Shown: positions 33,300 to 64,000 of the stretch, one piece after another | Position numbering within the stretch: position 1 is the stretch's first letter | How the letters are laid out: every line of letters starts with the position of its first letter | DNA from: Atherinomorus stipes | Taxonomy: Eukaryota; Chordata; Actinopteri; Atheriniformes; Atherinidae | Assembly (NCBI GenBank): GCA_023101725.1 | Contig: JALJCO010001138.1 | Coordinates: 186,001 to 250,000, forward strand | Length of the DNA: 64,000 bases | Direction: 5' to 3' | Made by a program: the position numbers and the translations under genes | Notes under the pieces: generated by a model | What the model was told of the DNA's origin: nothing | What the model saw: only the letters and a program-made list of their open reading frames with translations | Databases searched by the model: none

Positions 33300-35773
33300 A
33301 GGAGCCCTATCATGAAAATGGCTTTTAGAGCTTTTAGCATGTCAGTGTGTTTTTCCTCATCAAGAAATGATTTAAATCATTATTTTTCTTCATTCATGCA
33401 TATTTGAGTAATCTACATGAATATTTAAACCAAGCGCTACCTCCCTGCAAACGGCTGACTACCCACGCGTTACGTATGAACGTGGCACCAATCACGAAAG
33501 TCCAAATGCGCACGCTCAGTATCGTAGCAAGACGCCCTCTGCTGAACAGAAACTCAGAGAATCCTGTACACACTCTCTGAGGAAGAAACTAACACCTGCA
33601 GGAAGATTTCCTCAGAGACAAGCAGCCATCAGCTAACAGACGTTTAATCAGAGTTCAGGAGAATTTTCTTCCTTTTTTTTTAAGTAGAGGAAGAAGTTGG
33701 GAAAAATGCAGTTACGTTAGCGTGGTTATGTTAGGTGGGAGTGTTTTGTTGCCTACTGGATGAGCTTGAGAAGTAGTTGGATTATAACTTAGGAGAGGGA
33801 AAAAAAACTCAACTTTGTGTGTGAACTTCACTCCTGACAACTTCATGCTCTTGGGCAGTAAGTGTTTTTTTGGGATACTACTGAAACATGACGCAGTTGC
33901 TTAGGATGGAAGAAAAACATGGTGAGTAACACATCTCTAGCTCAATGCTAACTGTTAGGCTATGATTTGCGCTAATTTACTTCTTGTAGGGGTCTCTGTG
34001 GACTTCTGTGGTACTGCGGTCTTAAACTCCATTTAGCTTGGGTCGAGGCACAGCTCCATAACAGGCTGCGTTTGTCCGTGTCGGAGAATTTCATAATGTT
34101 TAAAGATCATGTGGTGCTGCAGCTAGCGCTAACTGTTAGCCGATGATTTGTTCGCTAAATTACTTGTAGGGGTCTCTGTGGTCTTCTGTGGTACTGCGTA
34201 TACTTCAAACTCCATATAGACTCTGGGTCGAGCGCATACAGCTCCATAAAGGCTGGTCTGTTTTTCCCGTCGTCGGAGTAATTATGCATCAATGTTTACT
34301 ACTAACATCCACATGAGAGCGCCGGTGCTAAGACAATTCTGTGACCCTTAGAATAAGTGTCTCTCGGGGCGACGCATGAAATGGGCGTAAAACATGCTGC
34401 TATTGGTCGAGAGCTCGCGGTTCAGTACAGTCAGCCATCTTACTTCCGTGTTGGAAATTTTTTTTTTTTTTTTTTTAATTTATTTTAAGTATAAAATGTA
34501 CATAGTATGGAATTGAATAAAAGTTAATACATTAAAGTGCGGTTAAAAGGCACTAGAGAAATGAAGTAAAATAAAAATTTGATAAAAAAAAAAAAAAAAA
34601 GAAAACAACACCAACAAGCACAAAAAAAACGATATACATTGAGGCATAAAAAATTAAACTAAGGTTGAAATAGAGAGAGCATTTTACATTTATACATTTA
34701 GGACTTAAAATAGCTGCTTGCATGCTTTAAAAGTTGTGAATGTGGGCTTACTTGTGCCATTTACATGTATGGATAAAATATTTTGCAGAAAATATTATTA
34801 TAAATTAGTAAGTTTAAAGAAAAAACAAAACAATATTGCCATTCAAACTGTTCTGTGTGGATTCTTGAAGACAGCAGCCCAAGGCGCAGAAGTGGTAGAT
34901 AACGGTAAAAGAGATGTGGTTTAATGCATCTAAAAAAATACAGTGTTTGTTAATATTAAACCTTCTAAGCATTCATTTGAGGATAGATAAAAATTTTAAA
35001 GGTTTTTTGTTTTAGGACTAACGGGGAGTTTAAATATCAGCTAATTTTTCTACTCGGTTTAGAAAACTTTTGAATGATTGAGTTTTGTTTGGTTTTGTGG
35101 GAAATAAGTGGTTCTTAGAGATTTCTGAGAGTTTTGTTTGGTACATAGGTTAAAATCACATCTGAGGACAAATTAATCCTCCCATTTTTGAATAAGCCTT
35201 TGGAGAGACAGAACAGATGCTATTTTTCGGTTAGGAAAGACCTTAACCATTTGATTTTAGTCAGCGTTTAAACATTCAAAGTCAATTGCCTGCAGTCCAC
35301 CTCTCATATTCTTTTACAATTGGTTTTTTGGATTTTGTCCATATAAAATTAATTGTTGGTTAATATTTTTTGTTTTGGTTGCATAGAGAGGCTGGGTAAA
35401 TACACCTTGCCAAAGATCATTTTAGTTAAGTTGTTTTAAAGACTGTTGTCTGTTGTGAGAATTAATTTGTTTCATTGATTATTTTAGTGTTTTTAATGTT
35501 CCTTGTGCTGCATCTTTGTTGATTATCTGGTTTTAGTTTAATGGGAATATTGTTGCTTTAAGAGATTGAATCATGTAAGGCCATAAGTTCAATTTGCTAC
35601 GATTAAGAGTAAACAGATGCTTAGAAAAGACGCAATTAATCTTTTCTGGGACTGTTGGAAATTGTGATGAAAAATAATATTTACAAAATTGTCTATAGTT
35701 CGATGGGAACATATCTAGTTATAAATGCCTATATTTGACTTTTGGAACATTTGAAAAGCATGATACAGCTCCT
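33300..35773. mobile_element. 2.5-kb inverted-repeat element flanked by TTAA
   Basis: The left end AGGAGCCCTATCATGAAAA and the reverse complement of the right end (AGGAGCTGTATCATGCTTTT) are inverted repeats, and TTAA flanks both (33296-33299, 35774-35777). TTAA duplication is typical of piggyBac and Kolobok superfamilies. No transposase frame is visible. The interior has two similar stretches (33938-34090 and 34125-34270, both with GGGGTCTCTGTGG and AGCTCCATAA words) and a poly(T) at 34460-34476. The AT-rich part 34480-35770 may be a decayed antisense LINE, which I cannot confirm. Confidence 0.7.
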
Positions 35774-35777
35774 TTAA

Positions 35778-36565
35778 AGATCCCACCATTTACACTGTAA
35801 TGTCATCAAAAGTTTCAGAGAACCAGGATAGAAATCACTGCATGGACTCAGGAACACTTCCAGAAATAACTGTCTATGAACACAGCTTACTGTGTAAGCC
35901 ACAAATGCAGATTAAAGTTCAATCATGTAAAGAAGCCACATGTGAACCTCTAGAAATGCTGTTGTTTTATCTGGGCCAAAGCTCATTTTAAAATTATCTG
36001 AGGCAAAGTGGAAAATTTGGAATTCTTTTAGGAAACTCTGGAGGCTGTGTCCTGCAGACTAAAGAAGAGAGGGACCATCCAGTTTTTATCAGCGGACAGT
36101 TCAAATGCTATCTCTGGTGGTATGTGGCAGCATTAGTGGTTTGGGCAGCTTACAAATCTGTTAAGGCTCTATCAACAGCAGAAAAAAAAATGTATAGGTT
36201 TTAGAGAAACATAAGTTCCAAACATCTTTTTAGGGGAAGGCCTCCCATATTTCAGCTAGACAATTAGGCCTACTGCACCCATCACAACAGCATGGCTTCA
36301 CCGGAGAGGAGTCCAGGTGCTGAACTGGTCTGTCTGCAGTGCAGACCTTTCACCAATAGAAAATTTTGGCAATCTTAAGAGTTGTTTACCTGCCTAACCA
36401 ACATGTCATGTGTTATGGTCACAAGACTTGAAGTGTGAATGGTCTTAAAACTCGCCAGGAAGAGAGTCAAAGCTGCACTGTAGGTGCTGGACATATAAAA
36501 GGGAAAACAGAAGAAAGAGGGAGAGTACAAATAGAGAAAGAGAGAAAGTATTTGCTAAATGACAG
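35778..36565. other. Intergenic, nothing recognised
   Basis: No coding or repeat signal that I can name. Decayed Tc1-like wording around 35790-36390 is too weak to call. Confidence 0.4.
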
Positions 36566-36602
36566 TCGTTGTAGTAGTAGTTGTAGTAGTAGTAGTAGTA
36601 GA
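36566..36602. repeat. (GTA)n microsatellite
   Basis: GTTGTAGTAGTAGTT followed by pure GTA units. Confidence 0.9.
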
Positions 36603-36744
36603 AAAAAGAGAGAGAAAAAACTAAACAAAAAGATAGAAAACAACCACAACTGTGCAATTAAACCCAAACAGAAAAACCAGACAACCAGCCGCTACACCTG
36701 TAAAGAAATGTTGAGTGATTCTTTTCAGGTGTACAGCTGACACC

Positions 36745-37575
36745 TTTGGACGACATTTAGATTAAATCGAGATTGTCCATATGATGCAACTGAGGGGGCA
36801 GCATGAATGGGCCAGTAATTTAAGACAAATGAATGAAAGAATGAGTACTATTGTCCTGTGAGTTCAGAGTTTCGTGGATTGCTGTTTGTTGTTGTCTGGC
36901 TAGCTTTCTCTCTATGCTCTCTCATCTGTGCTGCAGCAGTGCTCGTCAGTGGGCATGCGTGGCCAGTGTACGAAAAGCTAAATCTGAACTCACAGGACAA
37001 TAAAACTCTTTGTTTGTTTGTTTGTTCTTTTTTTTTTCATCTTAAAGTATTGGTGAAATTTAGGAGTTTTGCTGCACATAATGCTTTATAGAGAGACCCA
37101 TTCATGCTGCCCCTTCACTTCCATTATACGCAGAGCAGCCACTATATAAGACATTATCTGCAGCAAAACTCCTTCATTTCATCAATGCTTTAAGAAGAAT
37201 GAACGAACAAATGAGTACTATTGTCCTGTGAGTTCAGAGTTTCACAAATTGTGTTAGTGTTGTTGTCTGGGTAGCAAGCTGCTCTTCTCAGCTGCACTTC
37301 GGAAGCACGCATTGTGAACGCACGGCCGAAAAGTCAGTGTGTAGAATAGGCTACCCTGATAAGCTAAATCTGGACTCACAGGACAATAGTACTCATTTTT
37401 TCGTTCATTCCACTTAAAGTATTGGCGATTATATACACCAAAGGGCGACTCAATGTAATATCTTCCAAAGGACTCAAATTGATGCAGAAACTTTACCGGT
37501 GAGTAAATGCACGTATATACTCCTAGAGATAAGGTCCAAGTTGGCAAAAAAAAAAAAAAGAAAGTTGTCCTATAA
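36745..37575 (-). repeat. Copy of a dispersed repeat family (also at 61.6 kb and 63.5 kb)
   Basis: The words GAGTACTATTGTCCTGTGAG (36842 and 37213), CTCACAGGACAATA (36990 and 37374) and TTTACCGGTGAGTAAATGCA (37491) recur in opposite orientation at 61640-62050 and 63511-63760. The copy seems to contain a partial internal duplication of about 370 bp and ends near 37575 with AAAGTTGTCCTATAA, the complement of the family's TTAAAGGATnACTTT start. Confidence 0.7.
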
Positions 37576-38500
37576 CAGCTTATACAATATGTTCTATTGG
37601 GGATATTTTTTCTTGATTCTTCCTGATTAGTAGATTATTCCGAACTTGGTTACTTTGAATACTTATTGATTTTACACATTTTAATTCGAAAATTGCCTCT
37701 TCAAAATCCAACTGGAAATTTTAAATTGTAACACTGTTTCTGCATTTTGACATCCCTACTTTCATTATGAGTATATGATCTCACTATTTCTCCCCAACAG
37801 CATTTTAAAAGACATGAGCACTGACTTGAAATCAGTCTTTTCTTGAAAATTTTAATATTAATATTTAATATTTCTGGATCCATACGGTACTGAAAAAAAA
37901 TTGAACTAACTTGTGGCTGATGTCCATTCTTGCAGACGTGCCATTGTGCCAGTTGAGTCATGTTTTTGGTATAAATTTATCCTGTCAGATCTCGCAGGGT
38001 AATTAGGATGCTCAGCCGTTTGTCATAGATAAGGCTGTGGCCGGCTCCTCTGAGCCCCACTTTACATTTGGCTCGTTAAGAGGATTAATTATTGTCATGT
38101 ATTTAAGTTTTGCACTTCTGAAATATACTGTATTAGGCTTCAAATCTATGCTAGCGTCTCATTTGTTTTAAGCATGAACTCATATTCATGTTGCTCATTA
38201 TCAGCCCTGTGGAGAAGCCTACCGAGGATAAACCTAAATCACCCACAGAGGATGCAAACCCCCCAGCAGAGCTTGGAAGCACGGTGCATCAGATACCTTT
38301 TAGTGAAATGAATGAGAATTCCATTGCACTGTGCTCCAAAAAACACAATGTAACAGCCATCCTCCCCTCCTCTATCCAGTGCGCTCACACAGGCCAACTC
38401 AGATCAAACATAAACAAGACTATGCAAACAGATGGGGTGCCATGTTTTGGACTGTTGTAGCTCCATACTAATTGGTGTGTGCGTGTGTGCCTACATGGGC
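37576..38500. other. Intergenic, nothing recognised
   Basis: No gene or repeat terminus identified. Confidence 0.5.
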
Positions 38501-38514
38501 GTGTTTTTGCAATA

Positions 38515-39015
38515 TTATGGGGACCATGTTCCGGATTTTTACCATCACCGTGGGGACATCTTGCCCTCGTGGGGACATTTCCCAGTCCTCACAGGTCCAA
38601 ACCCTGTTTTGAGGGTCAAGATTAGGTTTTAAGATTAAGTTACAATTAGGTTTTGGTTAGGATTAGGACAAGGGTTAGGTTTAGGCAATCAGTTATGGGT
38701 GTTAGGTTTAGGGTAAGGGGCTAGGGAATCCATTATGTCAATGGATGTACCCCACGGGGATATAAAAACAAACAAGTGTGCGTGTGCATGTGTTTCTGTA
38801 CTTGAAAAGTGAGGACATTTTTGCCAGTCCTCACTAAAAAAGACAAAGAAAAATCCATTTTTGAGGGTCAAGATTTGGTTTTAGAGTTAAGGTTACAATT
38901 AGGTTTAGGTTAGGGTTAGGGCAATGGTTAGGTTTAGGCAATCAGTTGTGATGGTTAGAGTTAGAGTAAGGGGCTAGGGAATGCATTATGTCAATGAATG
39001 TCCTCAGAGAGATAG
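38515..39015. repeat. 252-bp tandem duplication with TTAGG-like words
   Basis: Two copies: GAGGGTCAAGATT starts at 38611 and again at 38863, and both continue through AGGTTTAGGCAATCAGTT and GGGGCTAGGGAAT to a TGTCAATG end. The GTTAGG/TTTAGG words resemble telomere repeats but are irregular. Confidence 0.85.
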
Positions 39016-39025
39016 AAGTAAAAGG

Positions 39026-39072
<47 letters not shown>

Positions 39073-39081
39073 GGGGGGGGG
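39026..39081. repeat. (TG)n followed by poly(G)
   Basis: About 14 TG units, then about 26 G. Confidence 0.95.
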
Positions 39082-39589
39082 CACATCAAAGTTTGGAAAC
39101 AAGATAGTGTTGTGATTCTGCTGCAGGACTCCAGCTGCTCAGCTCATACTTTGTGTTTGCTTAGCACAGAAGCCACTTCAGAGATTCAACACCCTCTATC
39201 TGCATCTGTAGTCTGATCAAACGATCAAAGTTTTACAATAATGAAATGCATTCAAAGAGGGTCCTGTGTCAGTTCAAATACCATGCTCTACGGAGGTGCT
39301 GCAGACGTGGTTTAGCTCATAATAAGCAAGGACGGATCTAGCTCACTAATTTATGTGTCCCTGCTGTGATCAAAGAAAATATGAAGTCTGATTTGTGTGA
39401 TAACTCTGTCCAATAGTAAGCATTCAAAAAAAGTATGTCTTTAAGTTCAAAGTAGGGTCATCTTTAATCACTGCCATCTACCACAGTTATGCTTTGACCT
39501 TTTACTTATTACAGATTGACATATCCTGTATGACTGTACACGACAACAGATAAAGATGAAATGGAAAAAAGAAACACATGGTGCCTTAA

Positions 39590-40560
39590 ATATTTATTTT
39601 GTCCTTTGATATTGTTAGAATTTTATTTGCCTCAGGATCTAAAACTGAAATAAATTTATGTGGGATTTGTTGGTGGTTTACAGCCTTTTTTAAAAAAAAA
39701 AAATCAGACCACAAATTCTCAGTAGGATAGGGATCTGGGCTTTGACTAAGCAATATCAAGGCATTAAAAAATATTTTTCCCCAGAACATCTCAAGTTTTT
39801 TTCTAGTTGTGTGCTCGGGGTTACTGTCATGCTGAACATTGAACCTTTGTTCCTGTCAAAATTTATAATTGTTTTTTTATTTTTTTCAACTGAAATTTAA
39901 AAAGAATCTGACTCAAGAGTGTGCTTGCCAAGACATCACAATAAGAATAACACACATTGCAGCACAATCACAAAAACCCCATAAATCCAGCAGACCATCT
40001 ACAAATGAAATGCATCTTTGTAGTTTGTTTCAGGGTAAAGGAGCGGGATTTGAATGCCCCCCCCCCCCCCAAACTCTGTTCTAACCCTTGGGACTAATAA
40101 TAATAAAATAAAATATCTTGTGAATGAAGAGAATGGGACCCAGAGATCTTCTCTGGAAGATTTAAGCGGCTTTTAACAAAGAATTTGTATCTATCTATGA
40201 AGAATTTGAACTGGGAGCCCTCTTGCTTTCAGTTGCCAGTGAAAACCAGCCAACAACTGTGATTTATTTTCTTTCTCCTTTTTCTTTTAAGAAATAGCTT
40301 TTTTCTTTACCACTCTTTTGTAAAAATCCAGCTTTATGAAGTGTGTGGTGTAAAATGGCCCAATGGACCGACATTTCAAGGATATCATTGGCCTTGGTGT
40401 AACCTCTTAGATTAGTGTCCCTCTTGCCTGGTCCTTGAGTTTTAGTTGTCTGCTCTTCCTTGGCAGCTTTGCTGTGGTGCCGTATTCATTCAGTTTTCTC
40501 ATAATGGATTTACTGGGTCGCCGAGGGATATTCAGCTCTTTGATTTATTTCCAATATTCA
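39590..40560. repeat. Possible decayed DNA-transposon remnant
   Basis: Wording such as GGGATCTGGGCTTTGACTAA near 39728 and GGGTTACTGTCATGCTGAAC near 39819 resembles antisense Tc1-type transposase regions of fish repeats. No frame or terminal repeat survives. Confidence 0.3.
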
Positions 40561-40574
40561 TACATTTGACACGC

Positions 40575-40575
<1 letters not shown>

Positions 40576-40607
<32 letters not shown>

Positions 40608-40608
40608 A

Positions 40609-40695
<87 letters not shown>
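40576..40695. repeat. (CA)n(TA)n(CA)n microsatellite
   Basis: Three blocks of dinucleotide repeats, interrupted only by GTGCATCTCA. Confidence 0.95.
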
Positions 40696-40697
<2 letters not shown>

Positions 40698-41010
40698 AAA
40701 AACCAAGAACATTAAACCGCTAAGATTCTGACAATTCAATCGGAGACCATGTACCTGTGTATATTCATTGGGATGCTATTTACTTGCCACACATCTAAAC
40801 AGTAGTAGACCCTTACAATGAAGAACTAGATGTGTCTAGGTAGTCTCCAAACTCCCAAGATACCAGATGAGATCTCATGGCATCTGTGTGAAGCATGCTC
40901 AAACTCCATAAATCAGGTGGACTTTCTGATGCCAATATCCAGGTACCAGACACTCCCAGTCGTCCACACTCTGATTCCTCAGAGCGATTTTAGGTGCATG
41001 AGGAAGACCT

Positions 41011-41721
41011 AGGTATGCACCGATTGTGAAAGTCTGGGCCGATACCGATACCGATGTTTAACATAACAACTTGGCCGATGTTTTCCATTTTTATTTATTA
41101 CTTCCTTTGTGCCACAGAAATTTACAAGTCTTTCAGCTCCTCATCAGTCTATCCTTGAATGAGCACAAATTCAATCAGACCAATTTATGAAACAGAAACA
41201 ACCTTTAATGTCACTTTGTGGTTGACATTAGTTGTAACAAGCTCTTTTCTGAAAACTTTTCAAAAACCTGGGACTGATAATCACTAAAAAGAATGCTTCA
41301 GTATATTGCCCAACAAAATTGAGTGGTTTTAGCCTAATAAACAAAAACATACTCAGTGAGAAGATTATTTTCATGGCCCAATAAAAAATATTTGTGGAGC
41401 ATGAACTGCAAACTGCGTAACGCTTATCTTTTTCTGAAACGGTAAAATATTGCCACACGACCGCCGCCATCTTCGTTTCTCTACTGAGGAAAGTGCGCGG
41501 ATGCCTTCTACCAGTATCTCTCCCCACCCGCCCAAAAAAGAGGGGGAAAAAAAGAGTTTTTCTTAAGAACAGTGTTAATGACACATGTAAATCATTATAT
41601 ATATTTATATAGGCAATATAATAATCGGCCACTGCCATCGGCGAATATCATTTTTATTGGCCGATGGCAGTTAACAAGGCAAACATCGGCCGATACCGAT
41701 GTCCAGCCGATGCATCGGTGC
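41011..41721. mobile_element. hAT element remnant, 711 bp, with matching flanking direct repeats
   Basis: AGGAAGACCT flanks both sides (41001-41010, 41722-41731), which contains an 8-bp hAT-type duplication. The ends TGCACCGATT (left) and ATGCATCGGTGCA (right) are inverted, and subterminal CCGATACCGAT / ATCGGCCGATACCGAT words repeat in both orientations. A BED-finger coding piece lies inside on the minus strand. Confidence 0.85.
41390..41470 (-). pseudogene. BED zinc-finger fragment of a hAT transposase
   Basis: On the minus strand the frame reads MAAVVWQYFTVSEKDKRYAV followed by CSSC. This is the N-terminal half of a BED finger: aromatic W-x-Y-F, then the first C-x2-C. The H-x-H half and the catalytic domain are missing. 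BED fingers give hAT transposases and their domesticated ZBED relatives DNA-binding ability. Confidence 0.7.
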
Positions 41722-41731
41722 AGGAAGACCT

Positions 41732-42420
41732 ACTCATAATCAGACACGTGGGCATAATGTTGTGGCTGATTTACTTGCTTTTACTTCCATCATGTAAAAC
41801 CTCAATTACACACAAGTAAACTTGATTGTGTAAACCAATTAAGCCCTCTAAAGGCAAAGGTCAGCACCTGATCTCAATTACTGTCTTCATACTAGAAACA
41901 ATTATCAAATAAATAATACATATAGGAATTGAAAACATGCACAAACAAATAACACTTTAGAAAAAAAAAACAATAACAATCCATCAATTCATTCATTTCC
42001 CATACCTTCTTTATCCAATTCAAGGTTCCTGCAGGCTGAACCTATCACAGCTGCAACCAGGACAGAAGCAGGGTTAAACTTGTATGACTCAGCTGTCCAT
42101 TGCAGGTATATACAAATGAGAAAAACACCATGAATGCTCGGAAAACCGAAAAGTTTATTTTCAAGTTAATAAACTGATAAAAAAAAAAAATGTTATTAAT
42201 TAAAGGCAACCATAAAGAGAAAAGGTATATTAAAAAAATAATGACCACATTTACTGATAAGAGAAATGATCAATGGCTGCTGTCCTGCATGGGATGCTAA
42301 AGATTTTATCGATAAGCTTCATTAATCAGACCATCAGTGATTGAAATCATTGCATGCCACCTCAGTGGTCATTTTTTTCTGCCGTCACCTCTTGGCGCAG
42401 TACTGAAAACAAACGGCAGA
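41732..42420. other. Intergenic up to the smarcd1 promoter
   Basis: No recognisable feature. AT-rich until about 42380, where GC content rises sharply. Confidence 0.5.
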
Positions 42421-42517
42421 GGACGGGGCGGCATCGTAAACGCCACCCAAAACTCGTTCTCGCTCTCGCGGTAGCTCTGTGCCTGCTCCACCGGTACTAG
42501 CGACATCCGGAGAGGAG
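42380..42517 (+). promoter_or_regulatory. smarcd1: smarcd1 promoter / 5' untranslated region
   Basis: CpG-containing sequence with a GC-box-like GGGGCGG (42425-42431) and CTCGTTCTCGCTCTCGCGG just before the ATG, and no TATA box. The layout suits a housekeeping chromatin gene. The transcription start is inferred only. Confidence 0.45.
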
Positions 42518-63420
<20,903 letters not shown>

Positions 63421-63510
63421 TGAATTGTAAGTTTCTTCCCAGATTATTATGGTGTACTTGAGAATTGTCATGGTTAAATGTAGAACTAACTTTCCCCAGA
63501 AAATACCTAA

Positions 63511-63765
63511 TTAAAGGATGACTTTCCTTTTTTTCAACCTGGACCTTATTTCTAGGAGTATATACGTGCATTTACTCACCGGTAAAGTTTCTACATCACT
63601 TAAAGTCCTTCGGAAGCTATTACGTTGAGTCTGTGTAAATCCAGTAAAATGGTGGAGAGTCCAGATTTAGCTTTCCATTAGCATTTATGAAATCAAGGAG
63701 TTATTGCTGCAGATAGTATCTTATATAGTGGCTGCCCCGCCTCCACCATTTAACTGGATGTACAC
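63511..63765 (+). repeat. Third copy of the dispersed family, truncated
   Basis: Begins TTAAAGGATGACTTTCC, then ATTTACTCACCGGTAAAG and TTACGTTGAGTCTG, and runs to the TAGTGGCTGCC wording shared with 61.8 kb. It lies in smarcd1 intron 5. Confidence 0.75.
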
Positions 63766-64000
63766 CCATCAACAAACTGAAGTGCTCCTCTAAGCTCTGA
63801 ATTTGCCGTTCGTATCATTCATATATACATCGAATGGGTCGGCTCGGTGGTGGCTACCATGTCGTGTCGCCATGTTTTTACGTTTAGTAGAAGCATGGCA
63901 GTAGGAAACCACAGAGACACCGGAGTTGTCAGCTCAGTTCGAGGTAATGTCTTTGAAAAGTCACCGTGGGTGCAGTGAGGAGGAACCGAGTGTTAAACCG
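63766..64000. other. smarcd1 intron 5, window end
   Basis: No further exon is seen before the window ends. Confidence 0.6.

Noticed and set aside
34480..35770. Antisense L1-type LINE fragment
   Set aside because: Some wording is suggestive, but no frame of useful length survives, so it is mentioned only in the enclosing element.
38640..38960. Interstitial telomere array
   Set aside because: TTAGG words are irregular and embedded in a 252-bp repeated unit; no run of TTAGGG.
42479..42517. Upstream in-frame ATG for smarcd1
   Set aside because: It would add 13 residues not seen at the start of known SMARCD1 proteins; the ATG at 42518 begins the family-typical MAARxGFQS.

Overview
The window is teleost-type vertebrate nuclear DNA. 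It has intron-split genes with GT/AG splice sites, low gene density, many fish-style DNA transposons (Tc1, hAT, PIF/Harbinger, TTAA-targeting), L1- and L2-clade LINEs, a Penelope-like element and many microsatellites. I see no bacterial or viral gene organisation and no tRNA, rRNA or CRISPR.

Only two host genes can be supported, both on the + strand. (1) The 3' part of an acid-sensing ion channel gene, asic1: seven exons from 16639 to 27143 give 243 contiguous residues, from the extracellular domain through TM2 (GAS filter) to a C-terminus ending FEDFTC. The exons for the N-terminus, TM1 and first part of the ectodomain are not visible and probably lie upstream of the window. (2) The 5' part of smarcd1 (BAF60a, a SWI/SNF subunit): five exons from 42518 to 63405 give 218 in-frame residues, and the gene continues past the right edge. 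The human ASIC1-SMARCD1 neighbourhood has the same order and orientation, which supports both calls. The two products do not act together; one is a neuronal proton-gated channel, the other a chromatin remodelling subunit.

Layout. 1-5275: 3' half of an L1-clade LINE with a very long, G-skewed GC-rich 3' region. 5276-16638: non-coding sequence with two dead Tc1 elements (5.8-6.8 kb, 13.7-15.2 kb), hairpins and microsatellites. 16639-27143: asic1, whose 6.8-kb intron holds an L2 fragment, a Harbinger-type MITE, a poly(G)/poly(A) tract, a head-to-head Penelope pair and a hAT MITE. 27144-42517: intergenic, with a Tc1 element whose right inverted repeat is split by a 540-bp A-rich block, a 2.5-kb TTAA-flanked element, a 252-bp tandem duplication and a hAT element carrying a BED-finger fragment. 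42518-64000: smarcd1. Its 11.5-kb intron 1 and 6.7-kb intron 3 are packed with transposons; intron 3 holds an antisense L2 LINE broken by three separate DNA-transposon insertions, two with recognisable target-site duplications.

No new gene system was found. The most informative content is transposon archaeology: nested insertions with readable target sites, several unrelated TTAA-flanked inverted-repeat families, and the Penelope inverted pair. Several homopolymer blocks (21.1 kb, 29.5-30.0 kb) look suspiciously like assembly artefacts.
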